Positions 24,722 through 33,380 of a stretch of 64,000 nucleotides of DNA are shown one piece after another. This DNA is from Bacteroidales bacterium UBA3709 (GTDB lineage Bacteria; Bacteroidota; Bacteroidia; Bacteroidales; UBA932): positions 1 to 64,000 of the forward strand of contig DFIA01000009.1 in assembly GCA_002372015.1 (NCBI GenBank). Direction: 5' to 3'. Position 1 is the stretch's first letter, and every line of letters starts with the position of its first letter. The position numbers and the translations under genes are program-made. A model generated the notes under the pieces. It was not told the origin of the DNA. It ran no database searches and saw only the letters and a program-made list of their open reading frames with translations.

Positions 24722-25294
24722 TTATTTCTTTTGTTTCAATCTCTCCTGCAACCATGCCCTCGCTCTGCTTAACTGAGATCTGCTTCCTCCTTCGCTCAAA
24801 TTTAGCATTTCAGCAATTTCTTTATGAGAAAACCCCTCAATTGCATAAAGATTGAACACCGTTCTAAAACCCGCCGGCATAGACATTATAAGTTCCATTA
24901 TTCTGTCTGCATCTAAGTGCGCGGTTTCTTCCTGTTCAAGTTTAAGTAACGGTTCTGCCTGTAACGCCTCATTGTCTATCTGTGCGGCCTGTCTGAGTAC
25001 ATCTGTTTTTCTTAAATACATCAAAGCCGCTGTTACAAATATCCGGCGTGCCCACCCTTCAAAAAAGCCATCGCCTCTGTAGTCTTCTAACTTTGCGAAC
25101 AGAGTTATAAAACCGTCTTGAAGCACATCCTTAGCTTTCTCTCTGTCTCCTACATAGCGCAAACAAACAGGGAACATTTTTACAGAAAGTCTCTCAAAAA
25201 GTTCTCTCTGGGCCGCACGCTCTTGCCTCTTACAGCGTTCTACAAGGCTGATGTACGAATTAAAAATATCCCGTTTCTTATTCTTGTCTGGCAT
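24722..25294 (-). CDS. ECF-type RNA polymerase sigma factor
   Basis: The 190-residue protein has sigma-70 region 2 (FERLSVKMFPVCLRYVGDRE, then AKDVLQDGFITLF) and region 4 (MPAGFRTVFNLYAIEGFSHK, then EIAEMLNLSEG). Regions 1 and 3 are lacking, as in ECF factors. It is followed directly by the barrel protein gene, its probable regulator. A TTG-N18-TAAATTTG promoter-like element lies in its upstream region inside a 10-bp inverted repeat. The target regulon is not visible but is probably envelope-related. Confidence 0.92.
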   Translation of the reverse strand: MPDKNKKRDIFNSYISLVERCKRQERAAQRELFERLSVKMFPVCLRYVGDREKAKDVLQDGFITLFAKLEDYRGDGFFEGWARRIFVTAALMYLRKTDVLRQAAQIDNEALQAEPLLKLEQEETAHLDADRIMELIMSMPAGFRTVFNLYAIEGFSHKEIAEMLNLSEGGSRSQLSRARAWLQERLKQKK

Positions 25295-25319
25295 TAAGAT
25301 GCAGATTTGGGTGCAAAAG

Positions 25320-25362
25320 TTGCAATACTAAGACAAATTTAATCAATCTATAAGTATTGCAA
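25320..25362 (-). promoter_or_regulatory. Promoter of the ECF sigma operon framed by a 10-bp inverted repeat
   Basis: TTGCAATACT (25320-25329) and AGTATTGCAA (25353-25362) are perfect inverted copies 23 nt apart. On the minus strand the right copy supplies the TTG of the -33 box, and TAAATTTG (25341-25334) is the -7 box at N18. A dimeric regulator binding both half-sites would cover the promoter. The divergent TPR gene starts 42 nt away, so it may be co-regulated. Confidence 0.5.
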
Positions 25363-25384
25363 GATAGCTTAGCACATTATTTGC

Positions 25385-25392
25385 TAATTTTG
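25385..25392 (+). promoter_or_regulatory. Putative -7 element of the TPR-envC operon
   Basis: TAATTTTG lies 11 nt before the ATG at 25404. A TTG is present 25 nt upstream, slightly beyond the usual distance. Confidence 0.35.
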
Positions 25393-25403
25393 CAGGAAAG
25401 GTT

Positions 25404-27170
25404 ATGAGAAGATTTCTTATAGTAGTACATATATGCTTGTTGGTGGCATGTGCGTTTGCCCAAAGAATGCAGGCACAGGGTGTAGGAGATATTTCAAAGA
25501 GCGATTCCTGCTTGATTGAGGCTCAGATGGCCTACAACCTACGACTGGCCGGGCAAACTAAAGAGTTTTGCAATAAAGCCATTTCGTTTAATCAGAACAA
25601 CGATGCGGCATACTATCTTTTGGCAAAAGTAGCATTAGTGGAAGACAACCTAAAAGAGGCCGAAAACAATCTTGCTCGCGCCCTAAGCATAGATTCCACC
25701 AACTACTATTACCTTTCTACTCTCGGAGCTGTATATATACAAACAAAAGACATACTTTCTGCCATAAAGACCTTTACTAAAATAACCGAATTGTTCCCTG
25801 CCAGAAAAGAAGCCTACTTAAATCTTGTGAACTTGTATATTCCAAGAGGACAAACCGATCAGGCCTTAGAGGTGGCCGACAGGTTAGAGAAAAAGATAGG
25901 AATAAACGAGATTTCCACCATTACCAGATTTAAGACATATTCCATGCTGAGAGATTCTCAAAGCGCCATAAAGGCACTGAAAGAAGCCGATTCTGTTATG
26001 CCCAATCCTACATACAAATCTTATTTGGGTGAGTTATACTACGACCTTGGAAAAGACTCTTTAGCCTTAGAATCCTTTAGCAATGCCCTCATAGAAGACC
26101 CCGATTATACTCCTGCCTTGTACGGCAAGATGCAGATATATGGAAAAAATAAAAACTATGCCCTATATCTAAGCTACTTAAAAACTTTCCTCGGCAAGAA
26201 TAGCGAAAACTTTAACCTAAAGAAAACTCTCATTGAACAGGCTATGGCAAATCCTGTCTTTTATCAAGAATATCGCAAACAGCTGGCCGATTGTATTCTC
26301 GAAATAACCAAAGCCAACCCTTCAGACAGCTCTGCCGCAATTTCGGGAGCCATTTATTTATCTCGATTGGGAAACACCAAAGAAGCAGAAGCGGTTCTTA
26401 ACAATATCTTAAAGCATTACCCGGAAGACACTACCATACACATGAATCTTGTATCTTTCTTATACGGCACTCAAAATTGGAAAAGACTCGAAGTGTTTGT
26501 GGATTCCACAATAACCCTGCTTCCAGAACTGAAACCAACGCTGTTTATGTATAAGGGCCTGTCTCAATTCCATCTGAAAAAATACGACGAGGCCATAAAT
26601 ACATTTCTTTCTGAAGAAAAGTTTTTGAAAAAGAACAAAGACACCCTGTCTCTTTTGCAGATATATTCCATTGTTGGAGATATGTTTCACTCCAAAAAAG
26701 ACAATGCCTCCTGCTTTAAGTATTATAATAAGGCTTTGAAGCTAAATCAGAAAGAAGCCGGAGTGCTTAATAACTATGCTTGGTACCTGATAAGCAGTAC
26801 ACCTAAAGAACAACTCCGCAAGAAAGATTTAGACAAAGCTCTTGCTATGAGCCGTACCGCTGTAGAAGCATCGCCAGGAGAGGCTTCTTTTTTAGATACT
26901 TACGCATGGATTTTATATCTTAAAGGCGACTTTGCACAATCAAAGAAATACTTCTTGCAAGCCATTGGCTACGGAGGCGACAACAACTATGGTATTCTTG
27001 AAAGATATGCAGATCTGCTCGCCAAGCTCAAAGAAAAAGACTTAGCGACATTCTACTATAAAAAGGCTCTGCTCAAGGCAATAGAAGAGGGAGAATTAGA
27101 CGCCACCGAAAATATCCAAAATAAGATGCAGAGAATACAGACAGAAGAAACTCAGTTTAATGAACAATGA
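25404..27170 (+). CDS. Exported tetratricopeptide-repeat protein
   Basis: The 588-residue protein starts with a signal peptide (FLIVVHICLLVACAFAQ) and consists almost entirely of TPR-like helix pairs. Examples are AENNLARALSIDSTNYYYLS, LALESFSNALIEDP and KYYNKALKLNQKEAGVLNNY. It is probably a periplasmic scaffold. Its stop overlaps the EnvC start (ATGA), a coupling seen for TPR proteins and the EnvC-type activator in Bacteroidales, which suggests a role in cell-wall assembly or division. The precise partner is unknown. Confidence 0.85.
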   Translation: MRRFLIVVHICLLVACAFAQRMQAQGVGDISKSDSCLIEAQMAYNLRLAGQTKEFCNKAISFNQNNDAAYYLLAKVALVEDNLKEAENNLARALSIDSTNYYYLSTLGAVYIQTKDILSAIKTFTKITELFPARKEAYLNLVNLYIPRGQTDQALEVADRLEKKIGINEISTITRFKTYSMLRDSQSAIKALKEADSVMPNPTYKSYLGELYYDLGKDSLALESFSNALIEDPDYTPALYGKMQIYGKNKNYALYLSYLKTFLGKNSENFNLKKTLIEQAMANPVFYQEYRKQLADCILEITKANPSDSSAAISGAIYLSRLGNTKEAEAVLNNILKHYPEDTTIHMNLVSFLYGTQNWKRLEVFVDSTITLLPELKPTLFMYKGLSQFHLKKYDEAINTFLSEEKFLKKNKDTLSLLQIYSIVGDMFHSKKDNASCFKYYNKALKLNQKEAGVLNNYAWYLISSTPKEQLRKKDLDKALAMSRTAVEASPGEASFLDTYAWILYLKGDFAQSKKYFLQAIGYGGDNNYGILERYADLLAKLKEKDLATFYYKKALLKAIEEGELDATENIQNKMQRIQTEETQFNEQ

Positions 27171-28435
27171 AAAGGCAATATAACCATAACAGATACTCTC
27201 GTTTAAAGTGCCGGATAGTTGTTATGGCCTTTGTGCTGTTATGCTCTATGCCTGTCTCTTACGCTCAGAACAAAACAATAGACAATAAGAAAAAAGAAGC
27301 CACAAAACTTCAGGAAGACATAAAGTTTTTAGACTCCCAGATTTCTGAAACTAAACGCAAAAGACAAAATACTCTCAGCGAGCTCAAGCTCCTCAATAAA
27401 AAAGTAGATACCAGAAAAAGGCTGATAGACAAGCTTGAAGAAGATATCAGCAAACAAGGAGCAGAAATCTCAGACAAAACCAAGGCTCTGGATATTATGA
27501 AGGCCAAGTTAGACAGTCTGCGTTCTTCTTACAAAAGATTGGTTCTAAAGGCATATCGCAACAGAGACACTCGCAAATGGTTTATGTACATCATAGCAAG
27601 TAACAGTGTTGAGCAAGGGTATAGAAGATGGAGCTATCTAAAACAGTATTCTTCTTCCATAACAGAGCTTGCCAAACAGATTAAGGAAGAAAGTATAAAG
27701 ATAGAAGCAGAAAGAAGCCAACTAACTCATCTTCAGGCAGAAAAAATTAAAGACCAACATAAAAAAACTGAAGAGTATAATAAGCTGAAAAAAGATCAGA
27801 ACAAATCTAAGGCACAAGCTTCTGCTTTAGAGCGTCAGCAAAAAAAGTTTGCATCTGAGCTTAAACAAAAACAACAACAGGCAAACAGGCTAAACAAAGA
27901 AATTGAAAAGCTGATAGCACAAGCCATTGCTGCAGAAAGAAAGAAGGCCGCTGCATCTACTAAGGGCACAGGCTCTAAAGCATCTTCTTCAAAAATTTAT
28001 ACAGAAACTCCGGAAAGCGCAAAACTCAGCGGCTCTTTTGAGAGCAACAAGGGCAACCTACCTTGGCCTGTAAAAAAAGGCATAATAGTAGAAAGCTTTG
28101 GCCAACATCCTCATCCTACAATCAAGGGGGTAAAACTGCCTTTTAATAACGGCATCAATATAGCCGTACCAAATAACAGCCAGGTGTTGTCTGTGTTTGA
28201 AGGTATTGTAAAACAGATTATTGTAATTCCTGGTTACAGTAACTGCATTCTTGTTGAGCACGGCAAGTTCTTTACCTTCTACTGTAAGATAGGCAAGGTT
28301 AGCGTAAAAAGCGGACAAAAAGTCTCTGCCGGCACCTTGTTAGGTATCGTAGATAACAATCAAGAAAGTCCGGAAATTCATTTTGAACTCTGGAACGGCA
28401 CTCAAAAACAGAATCCGGAAGATTGGCTGAAATAA
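27167..28435 (+). CDS. Murein hydrolase activator EnvC-like protein (degenerate M23/LytM domain)
   Basis: The 422-residue protein has a signal peptide (ends SYA), then a long coiled coil (about residues 30-265) rich in Lys, Gln and Glu, and a C-terminal LytM fold (about 300-422). The zinc-site residues of active M23 peptidases are missing. The HxxxD-containing loop reads NNGINIAVP and the expected YxHL reads FYCKIG; only the final HFELW His remains. Such inactive LytM proteins activate amidases that split septal peptidoglycan. It overlaps the TPR gene by 4 nt. Confidence 0.88.
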   Translation: MKRQYNHNRYSRLKCRIVVMAFVLLCSMPVSYAQNKTIDNKKKEATKLQEDIKFLDSQISETKRKRQNTLSELKLLNKKVDTRKRLIDKLEEDISKQGAEISDKTKALDIMKAKLDSLRSSYKRLVLKAYRNRDTRKWFMYIIASNSVEQGYRRWSYLKQYSSSITELAKQIKEESIKIEAERSQLTHLQAEKIKDQHKKTEEYNKLKKDQNKSKAQASALERQQKKFASELKQKQQQANRLNKEIEKLIAQAIAAERKKAAASTKGTGSKASSSKIYTETPESAKLSGSFESNKGNLPWPVKKGIIVESFGQHPHPTIKGVKLPFNNGINIAVPNNSQVLSVFEGIVKQIIVIPGYSNCILVEHGKFFTFYCKIGKVSVKSGQKVSAGTLLGIVDNNQESPEIHFELWNGTQKQNPEDWLK

Positions 28436-28438
28436 AAA

Positions 28439-29062
28439 TTATTTACTGCTGAACAATCCACTTAATTCTGCCTGTATAGCATCTATTATGGTGCTCAAAT
28501 CTTTTGGATTATTCTGAAAATCGAGCTTATCTACATCTATTATAAGCAACTTTCCGTCTTTATACGAGGCAGACCACTCCTCATACAAATCGTTCAAGCC
28601 TTTCAGGTAATCCAAGCGAATACCTTCTTCATACTTTCTGCCCCGTTTCTGTATGTTAGCAACAAGATGCTCTATGGAAGACCTCAGATATACCATCAAA
28701 TCCGGAGGACGCACCAAAGAAATCATAAGAGAAAAAAGATCTTTATAATTCTCATAATCTCTGGTATGCATCAATCCCATCTTGTGCAAATTAGGGGCAA
28801 ACACGCAAGAATCTTCGTAGATAGTTCTATCTTGCACAACATTCTCTTTGGAGTTGAGTATATTCACTACTTCCTGAAATCTCTTGTTAAGAAAATATAT
28901 CTGAAGGTTAAAAGACCAACGAGGCATATCGTTGTAAAAGTCTTCTAAATACGGATTATTTTCAACCGGTTCGTATTTAGCTGTCCAACCCAGATGTTTT
29001 GCCAGCAGACCTGTGAGAGTGGTTTTTCCGCTGCCTATGTTTCCTGCAATTCCAATATGCAT
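28439..29062 (-). CDS. Deoxynucleoside kinase family protein
   Basis: This enzyme phosphorylates deoxynucleosides (dA/dG/dC type) for salvage. The 207-residue protein has the P-loop GNIGSGKTTL, PRWSFNLQIYFLNKRF, DRTIYED (the DRS-like motif) and the lid RGRKYEEGIR. An upstream frame start (29095) adds 11 residues before the conserved MHIGIAGN, so the ATG at 29062 is chosen. It is convergent with envC and divergent from pcm. Confidence 0.9.
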   Translation of the reverse strand: MHIGIAGNIGSGKTTLTGLLAKHLGWTAKYEPVENNPYLEDFYNDMPRWSFNLQIYFLNKRFQEVVNILNSKENVVQDRTIYEDSCVFAPNLHKMGLMHTRDYENYKDLFSLMISLVRPPDLMVYLRSSIEHLVANIQKRGRKYEEGIRLDYLKGLNDLYEEWSASYKDGKLLIIDVDKLDFQNNPKDLSTIIDAIQAELSGLFSSK

Positions 29063-29077
29063 ATCCAATAATTGAAG

Positions 29078-29111
29078 TTTAAGCAAAAATAACAATAATC
29101 TTGTAAATTTG
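29078..29111 (+). promoter_or_regulatory. Putative promoter of the pcm-uvrA operon
   Basis: TTTA (29078-29081), a 22-nt gap and TAAATTTG (29104-29111) resemble the Bacteroidetes promoter. The predicted transcript start at about 29118 rules out the TTG frame start at 29109 and supports the ATG at 29130. Confidence 0.42.
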
Positions 29112-29129
29112 CTATCGGCAAAAAAGGAT

Positions 29130-29858
29130 ATGAAAGATAGTTTGCTTTATAAGGGAAGAAGGAAAATGCTGGTAGAAAAACTTGCTTTACAGGGCCATTT
29201 TTCCGATAAGGTTCTGAAAGCCATAGGTGCTGTTCCCAGACACATATTTGTTCAGGAAGGTCTGGAAGAGTTAGCTTATAAAGATATGCCTGTAGCCATA
29301 GAAGCAGACCAGACAATTTCTCAGCCATCTACCGTAGCCCTACAGACACATCTTTTAGATATAAAGTCGGGAGATAAAATTCTTGAAATTGGAACCGGCT
29401 GTGGGTATCAGTGCGCCATATTATTCTATCTCGGCGCAGAAGTTTTTTCTATAGAAAGACAACAAACTCTGTTTAGGGTAGCAGTAAAGAATTTAGAAGA
29501 AGCCGGATATATTTTTCCTGAAGAAGATCTACAGACCTCCACCACTGCAGCCATACACTCGGGAAAAATCCATCTGTTTTTGGGAGACGGATTTGCCGGC
29601 CTCGAAAAAGAAGCTCCCTTTGATGGAATTATAGTAACTTGCGGAGCTCCGTATGTACCGGAAGCACTTTTAAAACAACTTAAACCGGGAGGGCGCCTGA
29701 TAATTCCGGTTAATAAAAGCCCCGAACACGTCTCAGACAGGCAGATTCTCAAAGAGATAGTTAAAACAGAAGATGGACGGTTTAAGGCAAGAGATATATT
29801 AGAGATGAGTTTTGTGCCAATGCTAAAAGGAATAAACAGAAATTTAAATATACAATGA
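29130..29858 (+). CDS. pcm: Protein-L-isoaspartate O-methyltransferase
   Basis: Pcm methylates L-isoaspartyl residues in damaged proteins so they can revert to normal aspartate. The 242-residue protein shows EIGTGCGYQCAIL (SAM motif I), ISQPSTVALQT, GDGFAGL, and FDGIIVTCGAPYVPEALL then LKPGGRLIIPV. Two insertions around residues 125-150 make it somewhat longer than the usual ~210. It overlaps the next gene by 4 nt (ATGA). Confidence 0.93.
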   Translation: MKDSLLYKGRRKMLVEKLALQGHFSDKVLKAIGAVPRHIFVQEGLEELAYKDMPVAIEADQTISQPSTVALQTHLLDIKSGDKILEIGTGCGYQCAILFYLGAEVFSIERQQTLFRVAVKNLEEAGYIFPEEDLQTSTTAAIHSGKIHLFLGDGFAGLEKEAPFDGIIVTCGAPYVPEALLKQLKPGGRLIIPVNKSPEHVSDRQILKEIVKTEDGRFKARDILEMSFVPMLKGINRNLNIQ

Positions 29859-30523
29859 TAACAGTCAAACAATTTTATGTCAACGATTTGAGAGAGTGCT
29901 GCTACATTCTTTCAGACAGCACTAAAGAGTGTGTTATAGTAGATCCGGGATTGAGTACAGAAAAAGAAAGGGAAAGGATTGTAAAGTATATTTCCGACAA
30001 TCAGCTCAAACCTGTCAAGTTGCTGTGTACTCATGGCCATTTCGACCATGTAATGGGCAACCGCTTTATTACAGATACTTACAACATACCTACCTATATA
30101 CACAAAGAAGATAAAGAGTTGTTGAAATTTACAAAAGACACCAGCAAGCTATTTTCGATAGATATAGAAAATCCTTCCTTAGACACAGTAGATATTGAGG
30201 ATGGGGATATAATTTCTTTTGGAGAATCTACGCTTACAGCTATTTCAACTCCGGGGCACACTTGGGGAAGCATCTGCTTTTATGCTCCCGCAGAAAAAAT
30301 ATGTCTTACAGGCGACACTATGTTTGCCGGCAACTGCGGAAGAACAGACCTGCCGGAAGGAAACAACGAGGCTATGTGCAATTCTTTAGTTAAGAAACTT
30401 GCAACAACTATATGCCCCGAATGTACCATTTATGCCGGGCACGGTCCTAATTCTACAATGCAGGAAGAGTTAGCTCACAATCCCTACCTTAGAGCAGAAA
30501 CCTGGCTGAGATTCAATATATAA
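29855..30523 (+). CDS. MBL-fold metallohydrolase (glyoxalase II-like)
   Basis: The 222-residue protein has the complete metallo-beta-lactamase metal motif: CTHGHFDHVMGN (HxHxDH), TPGHTWGS, LTGDTMF and a final YAGHGP. It resembles the short glyoxalase II-like hydrolases (YcbL type), which split thioesters, but the substrate is not certain. It is translationally coupled to pcm and 6 nt from uvrA. Confidence 0.88.
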   Translation: MITVKQFYVNDLRECCYILSDSTKECVIVDPGLSTEKERERIVKYISDNQLKPVKLLCTHGHFDHVMGNRFITDTYNIPTYIHKEDKELLKFTKDTSKLFSIDIENPSLDTVDIEDGDIISFGESTLTAISTPGHTWGSICFYAPAEKICLTGDTMFAGNCGRTDLPEGNNEAMCNSLVKKLATTICPECTIYAGHGPNSTMQEELAHNPYLRAETWLRFNI

Positions 30524-30529
30524 GAATCT

Positions 30530-33373
30530 ATGAACGATATTCAGGTTATAGGAGCAAAAGAGCATAATTTAAAAGGGATAGATGTAACTATTCCTCGGGG
30601 AAAATTTATAGTCATCACTGGTTTAAGCGGTAGCGGAAAATCTTCTCTGGCATTCAATACCATATATGCGGAGGGACAGAGAAGATATATGGAAACTCTT
30701 TCCGCCTACGCAAGGCAATTCATAGGCATATTGGAACGGCCAAATGTAGAAAGCATTACCGGCTTGAGCCCGATAATTGCAATAGAGCAAAAAACTACCG
30801 GCAGCAACCCAAGATCAACAGTTGGTACCATTACCGAGATTTATGACTTTCTCAGGCTATTATATGCACGAGCTGCTTATGCCTATTCTCCTGTAACCGG
30901 CAAGCAACTGATAAAATACACCGCAGAGCAAATCACGAATCTTATTGTAGAGGAGTTTGAAAAGGAAAGATGTTATCTGCTCTCTCCTCTTGTCATAGGC
31001 AGAAAAGGACACTATAAAGAACTATTCGACAGCTTGCTAAAGAAAGGATTCACGCAAATAAGGATAGATGGACAGATAAAAGAATTGGCCGATGTTAAGC
31101 CTTTAGACAGATACAAAATTCATTTCATAGAGCTTGTTGTAGATAAAATTATTCCCACAAAAGAGGAATACAAAAGAATATACTCTTCCGTAAGTACTGC
31201 TCTCGAAAGAGGAAAAGGAACCGTTGCGGTTGTTAGGCAAGGAGATGAGAACGGAAATCTGAAATTCTTCTCTATGCACTTAATGGACCCAGATACAGGA
31301 GAAGCTCTTCAGGAGCCTGCCCCTTTCACTTTCTCCTTTAACTCTCCACAAGGAGCATGTCCTACCTGCAAAGGCTTAGGCTACATTGCAAGGATAGATA
31401 TGGATAGGATAATTCCCGATTTTACCAAATCTATCAATGCCGGAGGAATCATACCAATAGGCAAGTACAGAGATTCTGATACCTTCCGCATTTTGGAAAG
31501 CATGGCAAAAAAATATGGATTCTCCCTCAATGCCCAAATCAAAACTCTCGGAGAAGATATTCTGAATATGATTCTCTACGGAACCCAAGAATTATTCAGG
31601 GTTAATTTAGAAGATGGCACCATGCTGGCAGCATTCCCAGGAGTAGTTACTAAAATGCAGCAGGCAGAAGATGAGGAAGACGATTCCGCCAAAGACTCTC
31701 TGAAAGACAAGTATATAGAAGAAGTAGTCTGTCCCGAATGCCACGGCGCAAGGTTGAAGAAAGAAGCTCTCTGCTTTCAGATAGACAAAAAAAATATTGC
31801 GGAGGTAGCAGCCTTGGATATAGCCACTCTCAAAGATTGGGTGGCAAACCTGCCAAACATACTGGATGCAAGGCAAAAGCAAATAGCCAGAGATATTATT
31901 AAAGAATTAAACGACAGAATCGGGTTTCTCAGTGCCGTAGGTTTAGATTATCTTTCTCTCAACAGAGCTACCGCCACCCTCAGCGGTGGAGAAAGCCAGA
32001 GAATCAGGCTCGCCACTCAAATAGGCAGCAAATTGGTGAATGTTCTCTACATTCTCGATGAGCCAAGTATTGGCCTGCACCAAAGAGATAACAAGAAACT
32101 GATAGATTCCCTTAAAAAGCTCCGAGATGAGGGGAACTCTGTAATGGTGGTTGAACACGATTTAGATACAATGCTCAGCTGCGATTATCTTATAGACTTA
32201 GGCCCCGGCGCCGGTAAGGATGGAGGAAGATTATTGTTTAACCTGCCTCCTGCCGACTTAAAGAAGATACCTCTATCCAAGATTCGTAAAATGAACAGTT
32301 TAACAGCTGAGTATATACGAGGTATCAGACAGATAGAAATTCCACAGAACAGGCGAGGCGGCAATGGTAAATATCTCACACTAAAAGGGGCTTGCGGCAA
32401 CAATCTGAAAAAAGTAAATCTCAAACTTCCGCTCGGTTGTCTGGTAGGAATTAGCGGGGTTAGCGGTAGCGGAAAATCGTCGCTGATAAACCAGACCCTT
32501 ACTCCTATACTTACGCACTATTTCTATCGCTCCTCTGCAAGGCCACTTCCTTACACTTCTGTAGAAGGGTTGGAAAATTTAGACAAGGTAATTGTTGTAG
32601 ATCAGGCCCCGATAGGAAGAACTCCTCGCTCAAACCCAGCTACTTACGTTAATGTTTTTTCTGATATTCGTAAATTGTTTGAAAAAACTCCCGATGCTCA
32701 GATCAGAGGTTTTAAAGCTGGCAGATTCTCCTTTAACATTAAGGGCGGCAGATGCGAAAAATGCCGAGGGGCGGGAGTAGAAACTATTCAGATGCATTAT
32801 CTGCCAAGTGTGTATGTTACTTGCAAAGACTGCCAAGGCAAAAGATATAATGCAGAAACTCTCGAAGTTAAATACAAGGGCAAAAACATTTATGATGTGC
32901 TGGATATGACCATAGCAGAGGCTGCTGAGTTTTTCTCTCACATACCATCTATTTATATAAAATTAAAAGCTATGGTAGATGTAGGGCTCGGATATATCAA
33001 GCTTGGTCAGCCTTCTACAACATTAAGTGGCGGAGAAAGCCAGAGAGTAAAACTTGCGGCAGAATTATCGAGAAAAGAAACCGGCAGTTCCATTTTCCTG
33101 TTAGACGAACCTACCACCGGCCTACATTTTGAAGACATAAAAGTTCTCCTTGGTGTACTGCAAAAAATTGTGGATAAGGGCAATACCGTTGTGGTTATTG
33201 AGCACAACCTCGATGTGTTAAAAAGCGTGGATTACATGATAGACATGGGCCCGGAAGGAGGACAGGGAGGGGGACAGATAATAGCAGAAGGCACGCCGGA
33301 AAAGTTAGCTGCAAATCCAAAGAGTGTAACCGGCAAATACTTGAAAGACTGCATGAAAATGAATAAATATTAA
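30530..33373 (+). CDS. uvrA: Excinuclease ABC subunit UvrA
   Basis: UvrA is the damage-recognition ATPase of nucleotide excision repair and acts with UvrB and UvrC. The 947-residue protein has two ABC modules: GLSGSGKSSLAF and GVSGSGKSSLIN (Walker A), and LSGGESQRIRLA and LSGGESQRVKLA (signatures). Zinc-binding cysteine pairs CPTCKG, CPECHG, CEKCRG and CKDCQG are intact. The length is typical. It sits in the pcm-MBL-uvrA-nucleoside kinase run with 6-7 nt gaps. Confidence 0.97.
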   Translation: MNDIQVIGAKEHNLKGIDVTIPRGKFIVITGLSGSGKSSLAFNTIYAEGQRRYMETLSAYARQFIGILERPNVESITGLSPIIAIEQKTTGSNPRSTVGTITEIYDFLRLLYARAAYAYSPVTGKQLIKYTAEQITNLIVEEFEKERCYLLSPLVIGRKGHYKELFDSLLKKGFTQIRIDGQIKELADVKPLDRYKIHFIELVVDKIIPTKEEYKRIYSSVSTALERGKGTVAVVRQGDENGNLKFFSMHLMDPDTGEALQEPAPFTFSFNSPQGACPTCKGLGYIARIDMDRIIPDFTKSINAGGIIPIGKYRDSDTFRILESMAKKYGFSLNAQIKTLGEDILNMILYGTQELFRVNLEDGTMLAAFPGVVTKMQQAEDEEDDSAKDSLKDKYIEEVVCPECHGARLKKEALCFQIDKKNIAEVAALDIATLKDWVANLPNILDARQKQIARDIIKELNDRIGFLSAVGLDYLSLNRATATLSGGESQRIRLATQIGSKLVNVLYILDEPSIGLHQRDNKKLIDSLKKLRDEGNSVMVVEHDLDTMLSCDYLIDLGPGAGKDGGRLLFNLPPADLKKIPLSKIRKMNSLTAEYIRGIRQIEIPQNRRGGNGKYLTLKGACGNNLKKVNLKLPLGCLVGISGVSGSGKSSLINQTLTPILTHYFYRSSARPLPYTSVEGLENLDKVIVVDQAPIGRTPRSNPATYVNVFSDIRKLFEKTPDAQIRGFKAGRFSFNIKGGRCEKCRGAGVETIQMHYLPSVYVTCKDCQGKRYNAETLEVKYKGKNIYDVLDMTIAEAAEFFSHIPSIYIKLKAMVDVGLGYIKLGQPSTTLSGGESQRVKLAAELSRKETGSSIFLLDEPTTGLHFEDIKVLLGVLQKIVDKGNTVVVIEHNLDVLKSVDYMIDMGPEGGQGGGQIIAEGTPEKLAANPKSVTGKYLKDCMKMNKY

Positions 33374-33380
33374 ATATACC

